This document shows, piece after piece, positions 25,709-35,163 of a DNA stretch of 64,000 nucleotides. Position numbers and translations under genes: made by a program. Location of the stretch: NCBI RefSeq assembly GCF_004028635.1, contig NZ_RQJW01000005.1, positions 248,001-312,000 on the forward strand, given 5' to 3'. Each line of letters starts with the position of its first letter. Position 1 is the stretch's first letter. The notes beneath the pieces were generated by a model. It did not search any database and was not told where the DNA came from. It was given only the letters and a program-made list of their open reading frames with translations. Origin of the DNA: Streptomyces cyaneus. Lineage in GTDB: Bacteria; Actinomycetota; Actinomycetes; Streptomycetales; Streptomycetaceae.

Positions 25709-27303
25709 GACGCGCTCCCCTCCGCCTCGGCCGGCGCGGTGCCGCCGCGTCGGAAGCCGACGAAGACGGCGGCGATCACGGCGGCGGTCACGCAGGCGGC
25801 GGCGGTGAGGATCAGTCCGTTGTTGTAGCCGTGGGCCAAGGCGTCCGTGGTGTAGGGAGCGAGCTTGGCGCTGAGTGGCCCGAGGTCGACGGTGTGCAGG
25901 GCCAGCGGGCCGCCCTCGTGCAGCACGGCGGAGGCGGTGCCGTGCTCCTTGGGGGTCAGTCCGGCATCCGCGAGGCTCCCGGTCAGCTGGCCGGCGGCCA
26001 TGCCGAGGGCGACGGCGCCGACGACGGCCGGGCCGAGGGTCTGGCCGAGGTCGCGGACCAGGCTGGTGGTGGCCGCTGCCATGCCGGTCAGGTTCTGCGG
26101 TACGACGTTGACGGCGGCGGCGGTGATCGCGGCGACGACCAGGCCGAAGCCGACGCCGTTCAGGATCAGCGGACCCAGCATGGGCAGCAGAGCGGTCTCG
26201 TGGATCGGCAGCGCCCGCAGCCACAGCTGGCCCGCGGCCATCGCCAGGAAGCCGGTGACGAGCATGGGGCCAGGTCCGATGCGGTGTAGCAGACGGACCA
26301 GCAGGGGCCAGATGAACGGCGTGCACGCCTGGATGATCATGACCGGTATCGCGGCCTCGAAGGGGCCCTGGTGCTGGATGACACCGAGGCGGATGCTCAG
26401 GTCGTACGCGCCGCCGAGGAAGCCCAGCATGCCGATCACGGCCATCGCGGCCGACGCGGCGAACGCCGGGATACGGAAGAGGCTCAGTCGCAGCATCGGG
26501 GCCGTGCTGCGGTTCTCCACCACGATGAACGCGGCGATGAAGACGGCGAAGGTGACGAAGGACGCGACGATGGGGGCCGAGCCCCAGCCGTCCGAGGGAC
26601 CCTGGATGATGCCGTAGAGCAGGGCGAGCATGGCCACGGCGATGGTGATCTGCCCCGGCCAGTCCAGCGAGCGGCCCTCCGGGGCGCTGGACTCGGCGGC
26701 CAGGAGCCAGGCCGCCACGGCGGTGATCACGGCGAGCACGCCGGTCACGCCGAACGCCCACTGGAAGGGCGCGTGTTCGACGATGCCGCCGGACATGAGT
26801 GGGGCGATGAAGGCGCCGAGCGACAGCGCTGTGGTCCAGGAGGCCAGGCCCCTGGCGCGTGCGGCCGGGCTGGTCGTGATCGCGGTGATCATCGTCAGGG
26901 AGGCGGGGAAGAGCGCGGCGGCCCCGATGCCGGAGATCGCCTGGCCGGTGATCAGCTGGGCCGGGGTGTCGGAGGTGGCGGACACCAGGTAGCCGACGGC
27001 GGCCAGCAGCGCCGCGCCGACGACGAGTTTCTTACGGCCGTAGCGGTCGCCGACGACGCCGAAGGTCAGGGCGAGGACAGCGGCGGGTACCAGGAAGGCG
27101 TCACTGATCCAGGTGAGTTCCGCGCCGGACGTCTGGAGTGTGCGCTGCATCTCGCCGTTGATCGCGGCGGGCAGCACCAGGCCGATCTGGGCGAGGCAGA
27201 CGGCCAGACAGCCGGCGATGATCGTGCCGGTGTGCCGGGCGGTGGCGGCCGGTGCGGTCTCGGACGAGGTGGCGGGTGGGTCGTAGGCAGGGGTGGAGAC
27301 CAT
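25705..27303 (-). CDS. MFS transporter, DHA2 family
   Basis: 532 aa with about 14 membrane segments. FGVVGDRYGRKKLVVGA (loop 2-3) and a motif-C-like region with SLGAFIAPLMSGGIVE are seen. The N-terminus is hydrophilic (about 30 residues). The ATG at 27303 has AAGGAGG upstream. Middle gene of the island-1 operon, coupled to FAH by a GTGA overlap. Probably exports the compound (or its product) that the two hydrolase-type neighbours act on; inference. Confidence 0.88.
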   Translation of the reverse strand: MVSTPAYDPPATSSETAPAATARHTGTIIAGCLAVCLAQIGLVLPAAINGEMQRTLQTSGAELTWISDAFLVPAAVLALTFGVVGDRYGRKKLVVGAALLAAVGYLVSATSDTPAQLITGQAISGIGAAALFPASLTMITAITTSPAARARGLASWTTALSLGAFIAPLMSGGIVEHAPFQWAFGVTGVLAVITAVAAWLLAAESSAPEGRSLDWPGQITIAVAMLALLYGIIQGPSDGWGSAPIVASFVTFAVFIAAFIVVENRSTAPMLRLSLFRIPAFAASAAMAVIGMLGFLGGAYDLSIRLGVIQHQGPFEAAIPVMIIQACTPFIWPLLVRLLHRIGPGPMLVTGFLAMAAGQLWLRALPIHETALLPMLGPLILNGVGFGLVVAAITAAAVNVVPQNLTGMAAATTSLVRDLGQTLGPAVVGAVALGMAAGQLTGSLADAGLTPKEHGTASAVLHEGGPLALHTVDLGPLSAKLAPYTTDALAHGYNNGLILTAAACVTAAVIAAVFVGFRRGGTAPAEAEGSAS

Positions 27304-27392
27304 GTCTCCTCCTTGGGGAGGGGGTTGGCGGGTCGTGCGGCCCGAGGGGACGGTGGGGAGAGCCGTTGGTGCGGGGAGCGGCGTCAGAGACT

Positions 27393-28331
27393 TCAGAGGC
27401 TGGGGCAGAGCTCGGCCATGCAGCCGAAGAGCCCGGGGCCGTCGAGCGGGGGCAGTGAGGGGTCGAGCTCCCGGTACACGGTGTGCACGTTGACGGCGAG
27501 GCGTTCGCTCTCGTCCAGGTCGGCGAAGCGGCCCAGGCGGATGTCGCGTGCCGCGTCCATGGCGGGCATGCCGGCGGTGAAGCGGGCGGTGGCCTGCTCG
27601 TGGACGTATTCCAGGTACTCGCGGATCTCGCGGATGGCCTGCTTGGTGGTGACGGGGCCGTGGCCGGGTACGACGATGTCGGCGTCGAGGCCCAGCAGCA
27701 GGTCGCAGGCGGCGAGCCAGCGGGCGAAGGGACCGTGCCAGACGACCGGCGCCGCTCCGGCGAAGACGATGTCGCCGGTGTAGACGGTGCGGGCCTGCGG
27801 CACATGGACGATCGTGTCGCCGGCGCTGTGCGCGGGCCCCACGTCGATGAGGCGGACCTCCGTCCCGCCGATGTCGAGGACGGTCTCGCCGTCGAAGACC
27901 CGGTTCGGGAGAACGGGTTCGATGCCGGTGTGGTCGAAGCGGCCGAAGATCCGGCGGGCGAAGTGTCCGGCCGGGCTGTCCATGCCGGTCAACGCCCGCA
28001 TCTCGGCAGGGCCCACCTGCCGCATGTCCGCCACGGACCCACGGGCCGCGATGATCTCGGCGTGGGACACGAGCTGGTTGCCGAACCAGTGGTCGCCGTT
28101 GCCGTGGGTGTTGACCACGGTGGAGATCGGCGCCGGGGCGGTCAGGGGCGTCAGCGCGTCGAGCATGGTCTTGGTCAGCCGCAGGTCGTAGAGGGTGTCG
28201 ACGAGCAGCGACGCGCCCCGGCCGGTGATCAGCCCGGCGTTGCTCATGCCCCATCCGGCATCGCCCGCGATCCAGGCGTAACAGCCGTGTCCGAGCTCGA
28301 CACAGCCCGTCGGGGTTGTCACGGAAGCCAC
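27393..28331 (-). CDS. MBL-fold metallo-hydrolase
   Basis: 312 aa. Zinc-binding motif VVNTHGNGDHWFGN near residue 80, a second His in DVGPAHSAGDTIVH, Asp in VYTGDIVF, and last His in VVPGHGPVT: a complete beta-lactamase-fold metal site. The C-terminal helices resemble those of cyclase/hydrolase-like MBL enzymes rather than lactamases. Substrate unknown. The GTG start has AAGGAGG upstream. First gene of the operon, 89 bp before the MFS gene, divergent from TetR. Confidence 0.87.
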   Translation of the reverse strand: MASVTTPTGCVELGHGCYAWIAGDAGWGMSNAGLITGRGASLLVDTLYDLRLTKTMLDALTPLTAPAPISTVVNTHGNGDHWFGNQLVSHAEIIAARGSVADMRQVGPAEMRALTGMDSPAGHFARRIFGRFDHTGIEPVLPNRVFDGETVLDIGGTEVRLIDVGPAHSAGDTIVHVPQARTVYTGDIVFAGAAPVVWHGPFARWLAACDLLLGLDADIVVPGHGPVTTKQAIREIREYLEYVHEQATARFTAGMPAMDAARDIRLGRFADLDESERLAVNVHTVYRELDPSLPPLDGPGLFGCMAELCPSL

Positions 28332-28376
28332 GTTGCCTCCTTGTCAGCGTCCCGCGATCTACATCGCGAGACTTTC

Positions 28377-28408
28377 CTCCATTGCTGGACTGGAGTCCAA
28401 CAATGGAG
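28377..28408. promoter_or_regulatory. 32-bp near-perfect palindrome, TetR operator
   Basis: Outer arms CTCCATTG (28377-28384) and CAATGGAG (28401-28408), inner arms TGGACT and AGTCCA around GG. Only one of 16 base pairs is mismatched. Midway between the MBL and TetR starts. Confidence 0.75.
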
Positions 28409-28472
28409 AGGAATCTAGATAGATGCCGGGGAGGGGTCAAGAGCCGTGCGGCCCTGTGTTGTACTGGGGGCC

Positions 28473-29120
28473 ATGAAGATCCGGGACGCGGCATCCGCCT
28501 CCGAGGGCGGCGCGGCCGTCGGGCGCCAGGAGCGCAGGCGCCGGAAGCTGCACGACCAGCTGTACGAGACGGCGGTCGGTCTCTTCGTCGCCCAGGGATA
28601 CGAGGCGACCACCATGGAGCAGATCGCCGAGGCCGCCGATGTCGCCCGGGCCACCGTCTTCAACCACTTCGCGCAGAAGGTCGGCTTCCTCGAGGAATGG
28701 GGAGTCCGCCGCCGCGCCCGCGTCGCCGAGATCCTCGGCGCGGAGCACGCCGAGGACCTGCCGGTCGGCAACCGGCTGCGCCGCTACCTGAAGGAGATGG
28801 GCGACCTCAACGTCGCCTCCCGCGCGGAGACCACCGTCCTGATGGACGCCTCAGCGCGGTACGGGCACCTCCTGCAGGACCCGTCCCTGGAAATCGAACT
28901 CGCCAGGATCGTCGAGCAGGGGCGGCAACGCGGGGAGATCAGGGCGGGCGTCGACTGCGACCAGGCCGGCCAACTGCTGGCCGCCTGCTACTTCTCGACG
29001 ATCCTGCGCTGGATCCGCGAGGAACCGGCCCCCTTCGACCTGCACGAGCGCCTCGCCGGGGCGCTCGACATCATCCTGCTGGGCCTTCTTGCCGACGAGG
29101 CACATGCCGGGGAACCCTGA
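28473..29120 (+). CDS. TetR-family transcriptional regulator
   Basis: 215 aa. TetR domain at about 20-70 (TAVGLFVAQGYEATTMEQIA, then VARATVFNHFAQKVGFLEEW), helical C-terminal domain. The ATG at 28473 fits the family; a GTG 27 bases upstream is possible. Divergent from the MBL-MFS-FAH operon, with a 32-bp palindrome between, so it most likely represses that operon. Last gene before the attachment copy at 29339. Confidence 0.85.
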   Translation: MKIRDAASASEGGAAVGRQERRRRKLHDQLYETAVGLFVAQGYEATTMEQIAEAADVARATVFNHFAQKVGFLEEWGVRRRARVAEILGAEHAEDLPVGNRLRRYLKEMGDLNVASRAETTVLMDASARYGHLLQDPSLEIELARIVEQGRQRGEIRAGVDCDQAGQLLAACYFSTILRWIREEPAPFDLHERLAGALDIILLGLLADEAHAGEP

Positions 29121-29212
29121 CGGCTCCCCTGACCGCTGCCTTGAGGCAAGAGGCCGGTGCCCCATATCAGCGGTTGACCAGCGGCCGGTGCCCCGTCAGA
29201 CGGTGGCGGGCA

Positions 29213-29381
29213 GAACGGATTCAGCACACATGAGGCCGGGAAACCGCGTGAACACGTGAGAACCACAGAGGGGTGTTTTCCCAGACGAGACACCCTGCAA
29301 CCGACGTTTCCGCAGATCACAGCCCTGACCAGAAAAATCTCCTAAAGCGGGTGTCGCAGGTTCGAATCCTGCCGGGGGCAC
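29213..29381. repeat. About 170-bp island-end repeat, copy A, with attachment core
   Basis: About 80% identical by eye to 36000-36169. Shared landmarks: GAACGGATTCAGCACACATG, the AACACGTGAGAACCAC block, GTTTCCGCAG, and the tRNA 3' core at the right end (29339-29381 is identical to att0). It probably represents an element end next to the attachment site. Right end of island 1. Confidence 0.75.
29339..29381 (+). repeat. Attachment-site copy A
   Basis: 43 bp identical to 24616-24658 (tRNA-Arg 3' end), without CCA. Boundary of islands 1 and 2. Confidence 0.85.
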
Positions 29382-29557
29382 AACGCGTTACCGCTCTGAT
29401 CTGGGGTTTCTCACCCAGGGAGGGCTCCTACTCGGCCTCGGACTCCTCGTCCGGGGCCGGTTTGCGTGAGCGGGAGGACGTCACCGTAGCGGTGGGCCGG
29501 AGGCTCGGCGGGACGACAGGCCATAGACACCTGGCACCCACTCGTGTCCCGGCGTGC

Positions 29558-29975
29558 TCAGGAGGACCACGCCGCGAGGAGTTCCGCCGGGCCGTACGCA
29601 GCGTCGAGCCCCGCGCAGTCGGTCCCGCTGCACGAGATGGCGATCACGGGCACGGGATCAGGCGTGAGCGCGGCGCGGTGCCAACGACCGCTGGAGCGGG
29701 GTCGCCCCAATCCCACCGGCGGCTCGGGCGATACTGGAGAACGTCCGCTCACCGCTGCCGATCGCCGAGAGGACGGTGCGGGCCTGGACCTGCTGGGGAA
29801 ACTCTGCGCCGAGCGAGCGCTCCGCCGACACCAGCAAGGCCGACACGGGATCGCTGAGCGCCGCCCGCAGGAACTCCCACATCCCGGCGCCGTGCGTCCA
29901 TTCCGCACAGATCAGAGGCAGTCCACCGGTGATCAAGGCCGCATCGAAGGCCGAGACAGGATCGAGGCCGAGCGA
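29558..29975 (-). pseudogene. Remnant of an ATP-binding (archaeal ATPase/DUF234-type) protein gene
   Basis: A minus-frame stretch (about 29975-29682) reads SAFDAALITGGLPLICAEW to GERTFSSIARAAGG, ATPLQRSL. This resembles the C-terminal half of a DUF234-type AAA ATPase. After a break, a piece ending GLDAAYGPAELLAAWSS (stop at 29558) looks like the tail of the same gene. The P-loop half is missing. The flanks 29382-29557 and 29976-30096 hold no other gene I can support. Confidence 0.5.
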
Positions 29976-30096
29976 TGCCGGTGACCGGGCCACCGGCATG
30001 CTGCTCGACCATGTCGGCCGGCATGCGGTACTTGTGTCCGGCACCGTCCTGCCCGCCACCACACGTCTGTCCCTCGATGCTACGAAGGAGTGCGCG

Positions 30097-31986
30097 ATGG
30101 GAACGTACGAGGATGTCTTCCGCGCCAGTACCGAAGACCCGGAAAGCTTCTGGCTGAAGGCGGCGGAGGCCATCGACTGGGATGTCACCCCGCATCGCGC
30201 CCTGGACTCCTCGGGCGCACCCTTCTACCGCTGGTTTCCCGACGGGCGGCTCAACATCTGCTTCAACGCGCTGGACCGGCACGTCGACGCCGGACACGGC
30301 CAACAGCCGGCGCTCATCTACGACTCACCCGTGACCGACACCCGGCGCACCTACACCTACACACAGCTGAGGGACGAGGTGGCGGCCTTCGCCGGAGCAC
30401 TCGCGCAGCTCGGCGTGGGGCACGGCGACCGTGTGGTCATCTACATGCCGATGGTCCCGGAGGCCGTGATCGCGATGCTGGCCTGCGCGCGTATCGGCGC
30501 GATCCACTCGGTCGTCTTCGGCGGGTTCGCCCCGCGCGAACTCGCCCTCCGTATCGATGACGCGGCCCCCAAGGTGGTCGTCTCCGCCTCCTGCGGCATC
30601 GAGGGCAAGCGTGTCATCGCGTACAAGCCCTTGCTCGACCAGGCCATCGAACTCGCGACCCACAAGCCGCAGAAGAGCGTGATCCTGCAACGCCCACAGG
30701 AGCCCGCCGAGTTGGGGCCCGACGATCTCGACTGGGGCGACCTGGTTGCCACCGCGCCGCCGGCCGACTGCGTTCCCGTCCCTGCCACGGACCCCCTCTA
30801 CATCCTCTACACGTCCGGAACGACCGGAAAACCCAAGGGAGTCGTGCGTGACTGCGGCGGCTACGCGGTCGCCCTCCACTGGTCGATGGGCGCCGTCTAC
30901 GACGTGGGCCCGGGCGAGACGATGTTCACCGGCTCGGACGTCGGCTGGGTCGTCGGGCACTCGTACATCGTCTACGCACCCCTGCTGGTCGGCGCCACGA
31001 CGGTCCTGTACGAGGGCAAGCCGGTGGGCACACCGGACGCGGGCCAGTTCTGGCGCGTTGCCGCCGAGCACCGGGTCAAGACCATGTTCACCGCGCCCAC
31101 CGCGTTCCGGGCCATCCGCAAGGAGGACCCGCTCGGAACGCTCACCTCCAACTACGACCTGACCGGCCTGCGCCACCTCTTCCTCGCCGGCGAGCGCCTC
31201 GACCCCGAGACCTATCACTGGGCGAGTGATCTTCTGGGCATCCCGGTGATCGACCACTGGTGGCAGACCGAGACCGGCTGGCCCATCGTCGCCAACCCCG
31301 TGGGCATCGAGGCCGCTCCCGTTAAGCCCGGGTCCCCCACCCGCCCGCTGCCCGGCTGGGAGGTCCGCGTCCTCGACCCTTCGGGCGATCCGGTGCCCGC
31401 GGGCGTCGACGGTGCGATCGTCGTGAAGCTGCCCCTGCCGCCCGGCGCACTCCCCACTCTCTGGAACGACGACGACCGCTACGTCGCCTCCTACCTCTCC
31501 GCCTACGACGGCTACTACCTCACCGGCGACAGCGGCCACATCGACGACGACGGCTACGTCTTCGTCATGGGCCGCACCGACGATGTCATCAACGTCGCCG
31601 GCCACCGACTGTCCACCGGCAGCATGGAAGAGGCCCTGGCCGCCCATCCCGACGTCGCCGAGTGCGCCGTCATCGGCGTCGCCGACCCTCTGAAGGGACA
31701 AGTACCGCGCGGCTTCGTCGTCCTGAAAGCGGGGACCGACCGCGAACCGAGCGAGGTCGAGGCCGAGCTCGTCCGGCTCGTACGCGAACGCATCGGCGCG
31801 GTGGCCTCCCTCAAGGACGTCGCGGTCGTGGCCGCCCTGCCCAAGACCCGCTCGGGGAAGATCCTGCGCAAGACGATGCGCGGCATCGCCGACGGCCACG
31901 ACGAGCCCATCCCCTCCACGGTGGACGACCCCGGCGTCATCGAGGCCCTGCGCCCGGTCCTCCGCCGCGCCGACCACACCCCGTGA
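30097..31986 (+). CDS. prpE: Propionyl-CoA synthetase (acyl-CoA synthetase, PrpE type)
   Basis: 629 aa, the usual length for PrpE. It activates propionate (or a similar short acid) to its CoA ester through an acyl-AMP. The AMP-binding P-loop YILYTSGTTGKPKGVV lies at about 234-250, PrpE-like WWQTETGWPIVANPVGIE follows, and the C-terminal catalytic Lys is in PKTRSGKILRKTMR. The ATG has GAAGGAG upstream. It stands alone on island 2, with no methylcitrate-cycle genes nearby. Confidence 0.9.
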   Translation: MGTYEDVFRASTEDPESFWLKAAEAIDWDVTPHRALDSSGAPFYRWFPDGRLNICFNALDRHVDAGHGQQPALIYDSPVTDTRRTYTYTQLRDEVAAFAGALAQLGVGHGDRVVIYMPMVPEAVIAMLACARIGAIHSVVFGGFAPRELALRIDDAAPKVVVSASCGIEGKRVIAYKPLLDQAIELATHKPQKSVILQRPQEPAELGPDDLDWGDLVATAPPADCVPVPATDPLYILYTSGTTGKPKGVVRDCGGYAVALHWSMGAVYDVGPGETMFTGSDVGWVVGHSYIVYAPLLVGATTVLYEGKPVGTPDAGQFWRVAAEHRVKTMFTAPTAFRAIRKEDPLGTLTSNYDLTGLRHLFLAGERLDPETYHWASDLLGIPVIDHWWQTETGWPIVANPVGIEAAPVKPGSPTRPLPGWEVRVLDPSGDPVPAGVDGAIVVKLPLPPGALPTLWNDDDRYVASYLSAYDGYYLTGDSGHIDDDGYVFVMGRTDDVINVAGHRLSTGSMEEALAAHPDVAECAVIGVADPLKGQVPRGFVVLKAGTDREPSEVEAELVRLVRERIGAVASLKDVAVVAALPKTRSGKILRKTMRGIADGHDEPIPSTVDDPGVIEALRPVLRRADHTP

Positions 31987-32339
31987 ACGGGGCCGGCTCC
32001 CGGAGCGGCTGGCGATGGGTCACCCCGCCCACCGGGCTCCATGGGGCACGGCCCGCCGACCAAGGGATGGGCACTTTGCGCGTGTCATGTCGCGGGCGCC
32101 CCGGCGATGACAGGCGTAAGCACCCACGGCCACCGAAGAGCGGTGGACCTCCTGACTCGGCGAGCGGCTACCCGGCGACTGCAGCAGCTCCATCGGACAA
32201 GTCGGACACCAGGCCGAATGGCGCCAGGGACGCTGTACGAGCGGGAGTACTCGCCGGCATGCCCTTGAGCAGGGCTCGCGGAATCGGAGGGTAGGTTCAA
32301 GGGTGACGTCGAGCCCCGGCTGCGGTCTACGCCGATGGC
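31987..32339. other. Intergenic, no gene recognised
   Basis: 353 bp between prpE and the convergent HxlR gene. No convincing start/site pair, no strong terminator hairpin and no repeat seen. Confidence 0.6.
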
Positions 32340-32837
32340 TCACGACTCAAGCCGGGCACCGGGTCCCAGCCGGGCGGTGACTTGCCCAGGGGTGAGGGTG
32401 GAGTGCCCCTCGGAGCACTCGACGACGACGCGGACCGGAGCGTCGCAGTCGGTGTGGCGAACGTCCAGTACAGGCCCCTCGGGGCCGAGGGCGTACGCCT
32501 CACCCCACTGCCTCAGCGCCATCAGGACGGGCCACAGGTCCCAGCCCTTGCGGGTCAGGCGGTACTCGTTGCGGGAGCGGCTGCCCGGCTCCTGGTAGGG
32601 GACGGTCTTGAGGATGCCGGCCGCGATCAGCTTCCGGAGGCGGTCGCTGAGGACGGCCTCGGACAAGCCGATGTGACGGTGGAAGTCGTCGAAGCGGCGG
32701 ACTCCGTTGACGGCGTCCCGCAAGATCAGCAACGTCCATTTCTCTCCGACCACGTCGAGCGTGCGCTGGACGGGGCAGTTCTCCGTGCTCGCCTCAAGCC
32801 ACTCCATCCAGCCATCGTAGGGGCCTGGCTTCGTCAT
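32340..32837 (-). CDS. HxlR-family transcriptional regulator
   Basis: 165 aa. HxlR winged helix at about 20-105 with the family marks CPVQRTLDVVGEKWTLLILR, RRFDDFHRHIGLSEAVLSDR and SRNEYRLTRKGWDLWPVLMA. The Cys after the start region is a redox-sensing position in some relatives. Divergent from the thioesterase gene (63 bp), with a 12-bp palindrome between; it most likely controls that gene. Confidence 0.87.
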   Translation of the reverse strand: MTKPGPYDGWMEWLEASTENCPVQRTLDVVGEKWTLLILRDAVNGVRRFDDFHRHIGLSEAVLSDRLRKLIAAGILKTVPYQEPGSRSRNEYRLTRKGWDLWPVLMALRQWGEAYALGPEGPVLDVRHTDCDAPVRVVVECSEGHSTLTPGQVTARLGPGARLES

Positions 32838-32855
32838 TGACAGTCAGGTGAGACG

Positions 32856-32867
32856 GAAGCTAGCTTC
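32856..32867. promoter_or_regulatory. Candidate HxlR operator
   Basis: Perfect 12-bp palindrome GAAGCTAGCTTC in the HxlR-thioesterase divergent gap. Confidence 0.45.
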
Positions 32868-32900
32868 ACTTGCAAAAGTCAGACGGGAAGGCGCTCGGTC

Positions 32901-33401
32901 GTGGGACGGACACGTACGTATCAATGGGAAGATCCCGCGATCCTGGCGGAGGCCGCCGGACGCATGGCCGGCATCGACTTCCTGCGCGAGTTGCAGGCGG
33001 GGCAACTGCCGAGGCCGCCCATCAACCACGCCATCGACTTCAGCCTGGACGAGGTGGAGCCCGGCAGGGCGGTCTTCTCCCTGACGCCGGGCGAGGAGCA
33101 CTACAACCCGATCGGCAGCGTGCACGGCGGCATCTTCGCCACCCTCCTCGACTCGGCGGCGGGATGCGCCGTCCAGACCACCCTCCCGCAAGGCATGGCG
33201 TACACCTCACTCGACCTGACGGTGAAGTTCCTCCGGCGGATCACAGTGGAGACGGGCACCGTGCGCGCCGTCGGCACGGTTGTCAACAAGGGCCGCCAAA
33301 CCGCCCTCGCACAGGCGCAGTTGGTCGACACGAAAGACCGTCTCCTCGCCCACGCCACCAGTAGCTGCCTGCTTTTCCCGGTTCCTCCCCCTCAAGGGTG
33401 A
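32901..33401 (+). CDS. PaaI-type hotdog-fold thioesterase
   Basis: 166 aa. Hotdog-fold segment with NPIGSVHGGIFATLLDSAAG at about residues 72-91 (the HGG region and Asp are typical of the PaaI active site), then TSLDLTVKFLRRI. Expected to hydrolyse acyl-CoA esters, possibly aromatic ones; substrate unproven. The GTG at 32901 is the first usable start. Next to HxlR and in the same island as an acyl-CoA synthetase. Confidence 0.85.
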   Translation: MGRTRTYQWEDPAILAEAAGRMAGIDFLRELQAGQLPRPPINHAIDFSLDEVEPGRAVFSLTPGEEHYNPIGSVHGGIFATLLDSAAGCAVQTTLPQGMAYTSLDLTVKFLRRITVETGTVRAVGTVVNKGRQTALAQAQLVDTKDRLLAHATSSCLLFPVPPPQG

Positions 33402-34349
33402 GCGTCGGCGGCGGCCGGTGAATCGGACCTTGTCACCCACTCACCGACGCCTCATCCCCGGACGGCCCAGACGGCGTTGAAGGAGGCGTGACCACGACGA
33501 CGCGACTCACGCCCGTCATCGGTGTATAGCGCAGCCGTAGCGGAAGGTTCCCGCCCCGAATTGGAGCCGATCTTCACCGAGCTCGCCGGGCCCATTGCGC
33601 TCCGCAGACGTCCGGTCCGACAGCCCCTGCCAGGCCCCTGTCGTCCGGTCCCCCTCCCCACGGCCCGCCCGGAGACGCCCACTCCGCCGCAGGTGAGAAC
33701 GCCCCACGCGCGTGCGCGGTGCGTGAGCGGACGGTGCGGGACGAGCCGTCACATGCTGGTTCCTCCCCGTGTACCGCGTGGCGCTGATCAGGAAGAACAG
33801 CTCCACACGGCACAGCCAGGTACCACCCGGCAAGGATTCGATCCCACGCCTGAAGCGGGCGTCACTTGTTCGCATACCGAGCGCAACTCCACGGGCTCGC
33901 CGGCACAGCGGCACAGGTCGCCGGCATGACCTCGTGTTCGTGTCACAACCCGTCCGGGCCGCCTCGGCCCTTGGCCGTCACTGGCTGACACCCATGGTCT
34001 CGGCGGAATGAAGGCCACGCGCACCTGACGCACGTGATCGGAATTCCTTCGAAACATTCGAAGGGACGACCCTGCAAATTGATCTGGCTATTGCGGGCTT
34101 TGACGATCAGTTCTGTTTCACTTCACCGAATGGGGCCATGAGCAGGGGAAATGCCACCCGCAGGAGTAATTGAGCCATGCGAATGTTTCGAAATAAATGC
34201 CGAAACTATTGACAGTTGGCAGGGCCATACCAAAACTGTTCGCCGTTGGCAGAGCTCGACCGCTGTCGACGCGGGCTGGCACGAACCACCCGTCGGCACA
34301 AGTTGCCAGCCCCCCGTCGGCCTTACGAGGACGAGGAGGAAGCACGCTC
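33402..34349. other. Long intergenic region upstream of the xylanase gene
   Basis: 948 bp without a supportable gene. AT content rises from about 34000. It contains a 19-bp TTCGAA-type palindrome (34046-34064), an 8-bp palindrome TTTCGAAA near 34184, and the repeated words GCCGAAAC/TTGACAGTTGGCAGG at 34201-34226. A poor match to the attachment core (about 33850) was not accepted. Confidence 0.6.
34046..34064. promoter_or_regulatory. Candidate xylan-regulator operator
   Basis: Perfect 19-bp palindrome CCTTCGAA-ACA-TTCGAAGG, 285 bp upstream of the xylanase start. Resembles the CGAA-N-TTCG type elements described upstream of Streptomyces xylanase genes (recalled). Confidence 0.5.
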
Positions 34350-35018
34350 ATGAACGACGGACCCGCAAACCCGACGCGCCGCAGCGTCTGCACCCTGCTG
34401 CTGGCCACCGGGGCCACGTTGGCCCTGCCCGGCACCGCCGAGGCGGCCACGGTCATCAGCACGAACCAGACCGGAACCGACAACGGGTACTACTACTCGT
34501 TCTGGACGGACAGCCAGGGCACGGTCTCCATGACCCTGAACTCCGGCGGGAACTACAGCACTTCGTGGAGAAACACCGGGAACTTCGTCGCCGGCAAGGG
34601 CTGGAGCAACGGCTCACGCCGGACCGTGACCTACTCCGGCAGCTTCAACCCGTCCGGCAACGGCTACCTGACGCTCTACGGGTGGACGTCGAACCCGCTC
34701 GTCGAGTACTACGTCGTCGACAACTGGGGCACCTACCGGCCCACCGGGACGTACAAGGGCACTGTCACCAGCGACGGCGGCACGTACGACATCTACCAGA
34801 CCACTCGCTACAACGCCCCGTCCGTCGAAGGCACCCGCACGTTCAACCAGTACTGGAGCGTCCGGCAGTCGAAGCGCACCGGTGGCACCATCACCACCGG
34901 CAACCACTTCGACGCCTGGGCCCGCGCCGGAATGCCCCTCGGGAGCTTCAAGTACTACATGATCCTCGCCACCGAGGGATACCAGAGCAGCGGGAGCTCC
35001 AACATCACGGTGAGATAG
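34350..35018 (+). CDS. GH11 endo-1,4-beta-xylanase, Tat-secreted
   Basis: 222 aa precursor. A Tat signal (TRRSVCTLLLATG, cleavage near AEA-A) precedes a single GH11 jelly-roll domain. Catalytic glutamates: Glu 119 in NPLVEYYVVDNWGTYRPTG and Glu 209 in ILATEGYQSSGSS. Closely similar in outline to S. lividans XlnC/XlnB; no carbohydrate-binding module. It cuts the xylan backbone outside the cell. AGGAGGA lies before the ATG. Followed 145 bp on by a CE4 esterase, an arrangement like xlnB-axeA. Confidence 0.93.
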   Translation: MNDGPANPTRRSVCTLLLATGATLALPGTAEAATVISTNQTGTDNGYYYSFWTDSQGTVSMTLNSGGNYSTSWRNTGNFVAGKGWSNGSRRTVTYSGSFNPSGNGYLTLYGWTSNPLVEYYVVDNWGTYRPTGTYKGTVTSDGGTYDIYQTTRYNAPSVEGTRTFNQYWSVRQSKRTGGTITTGNHFDAWARAGMPLGSFKYYMILATEGYQSSGSSNITVR

Positions 35019-35163
35019 ACCAGTTCGGAGAGGGGGCGGCGGCTGCGGGGTACGGTCGCGCGGCGACTGCGCCGATGAACGTGCCGTCCCCCCGGTGGGG
35101 GTCCCCCTCCCCCACCCAATCCCCTCGATCCCCCCAAACCCCCAGGCCGGAGGACCGCTCGTC

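Noticed and set aside
29382..29557. A minus-frame piece ending RKPAPDEESEAE with a stop at 29428
   Set aside because: It looks like the tail of some charged protein, but it is too short and has no upstream continuation to support a gene or a family.
33839..33885. Weak resemblance to the attachment core (CCTGAAGCGGGCGTCAC...)
   Set aside because: Only about two thirds of positions match, with no CCA end, terminator or flanking repeat; too weak to call a fifth attachment site.
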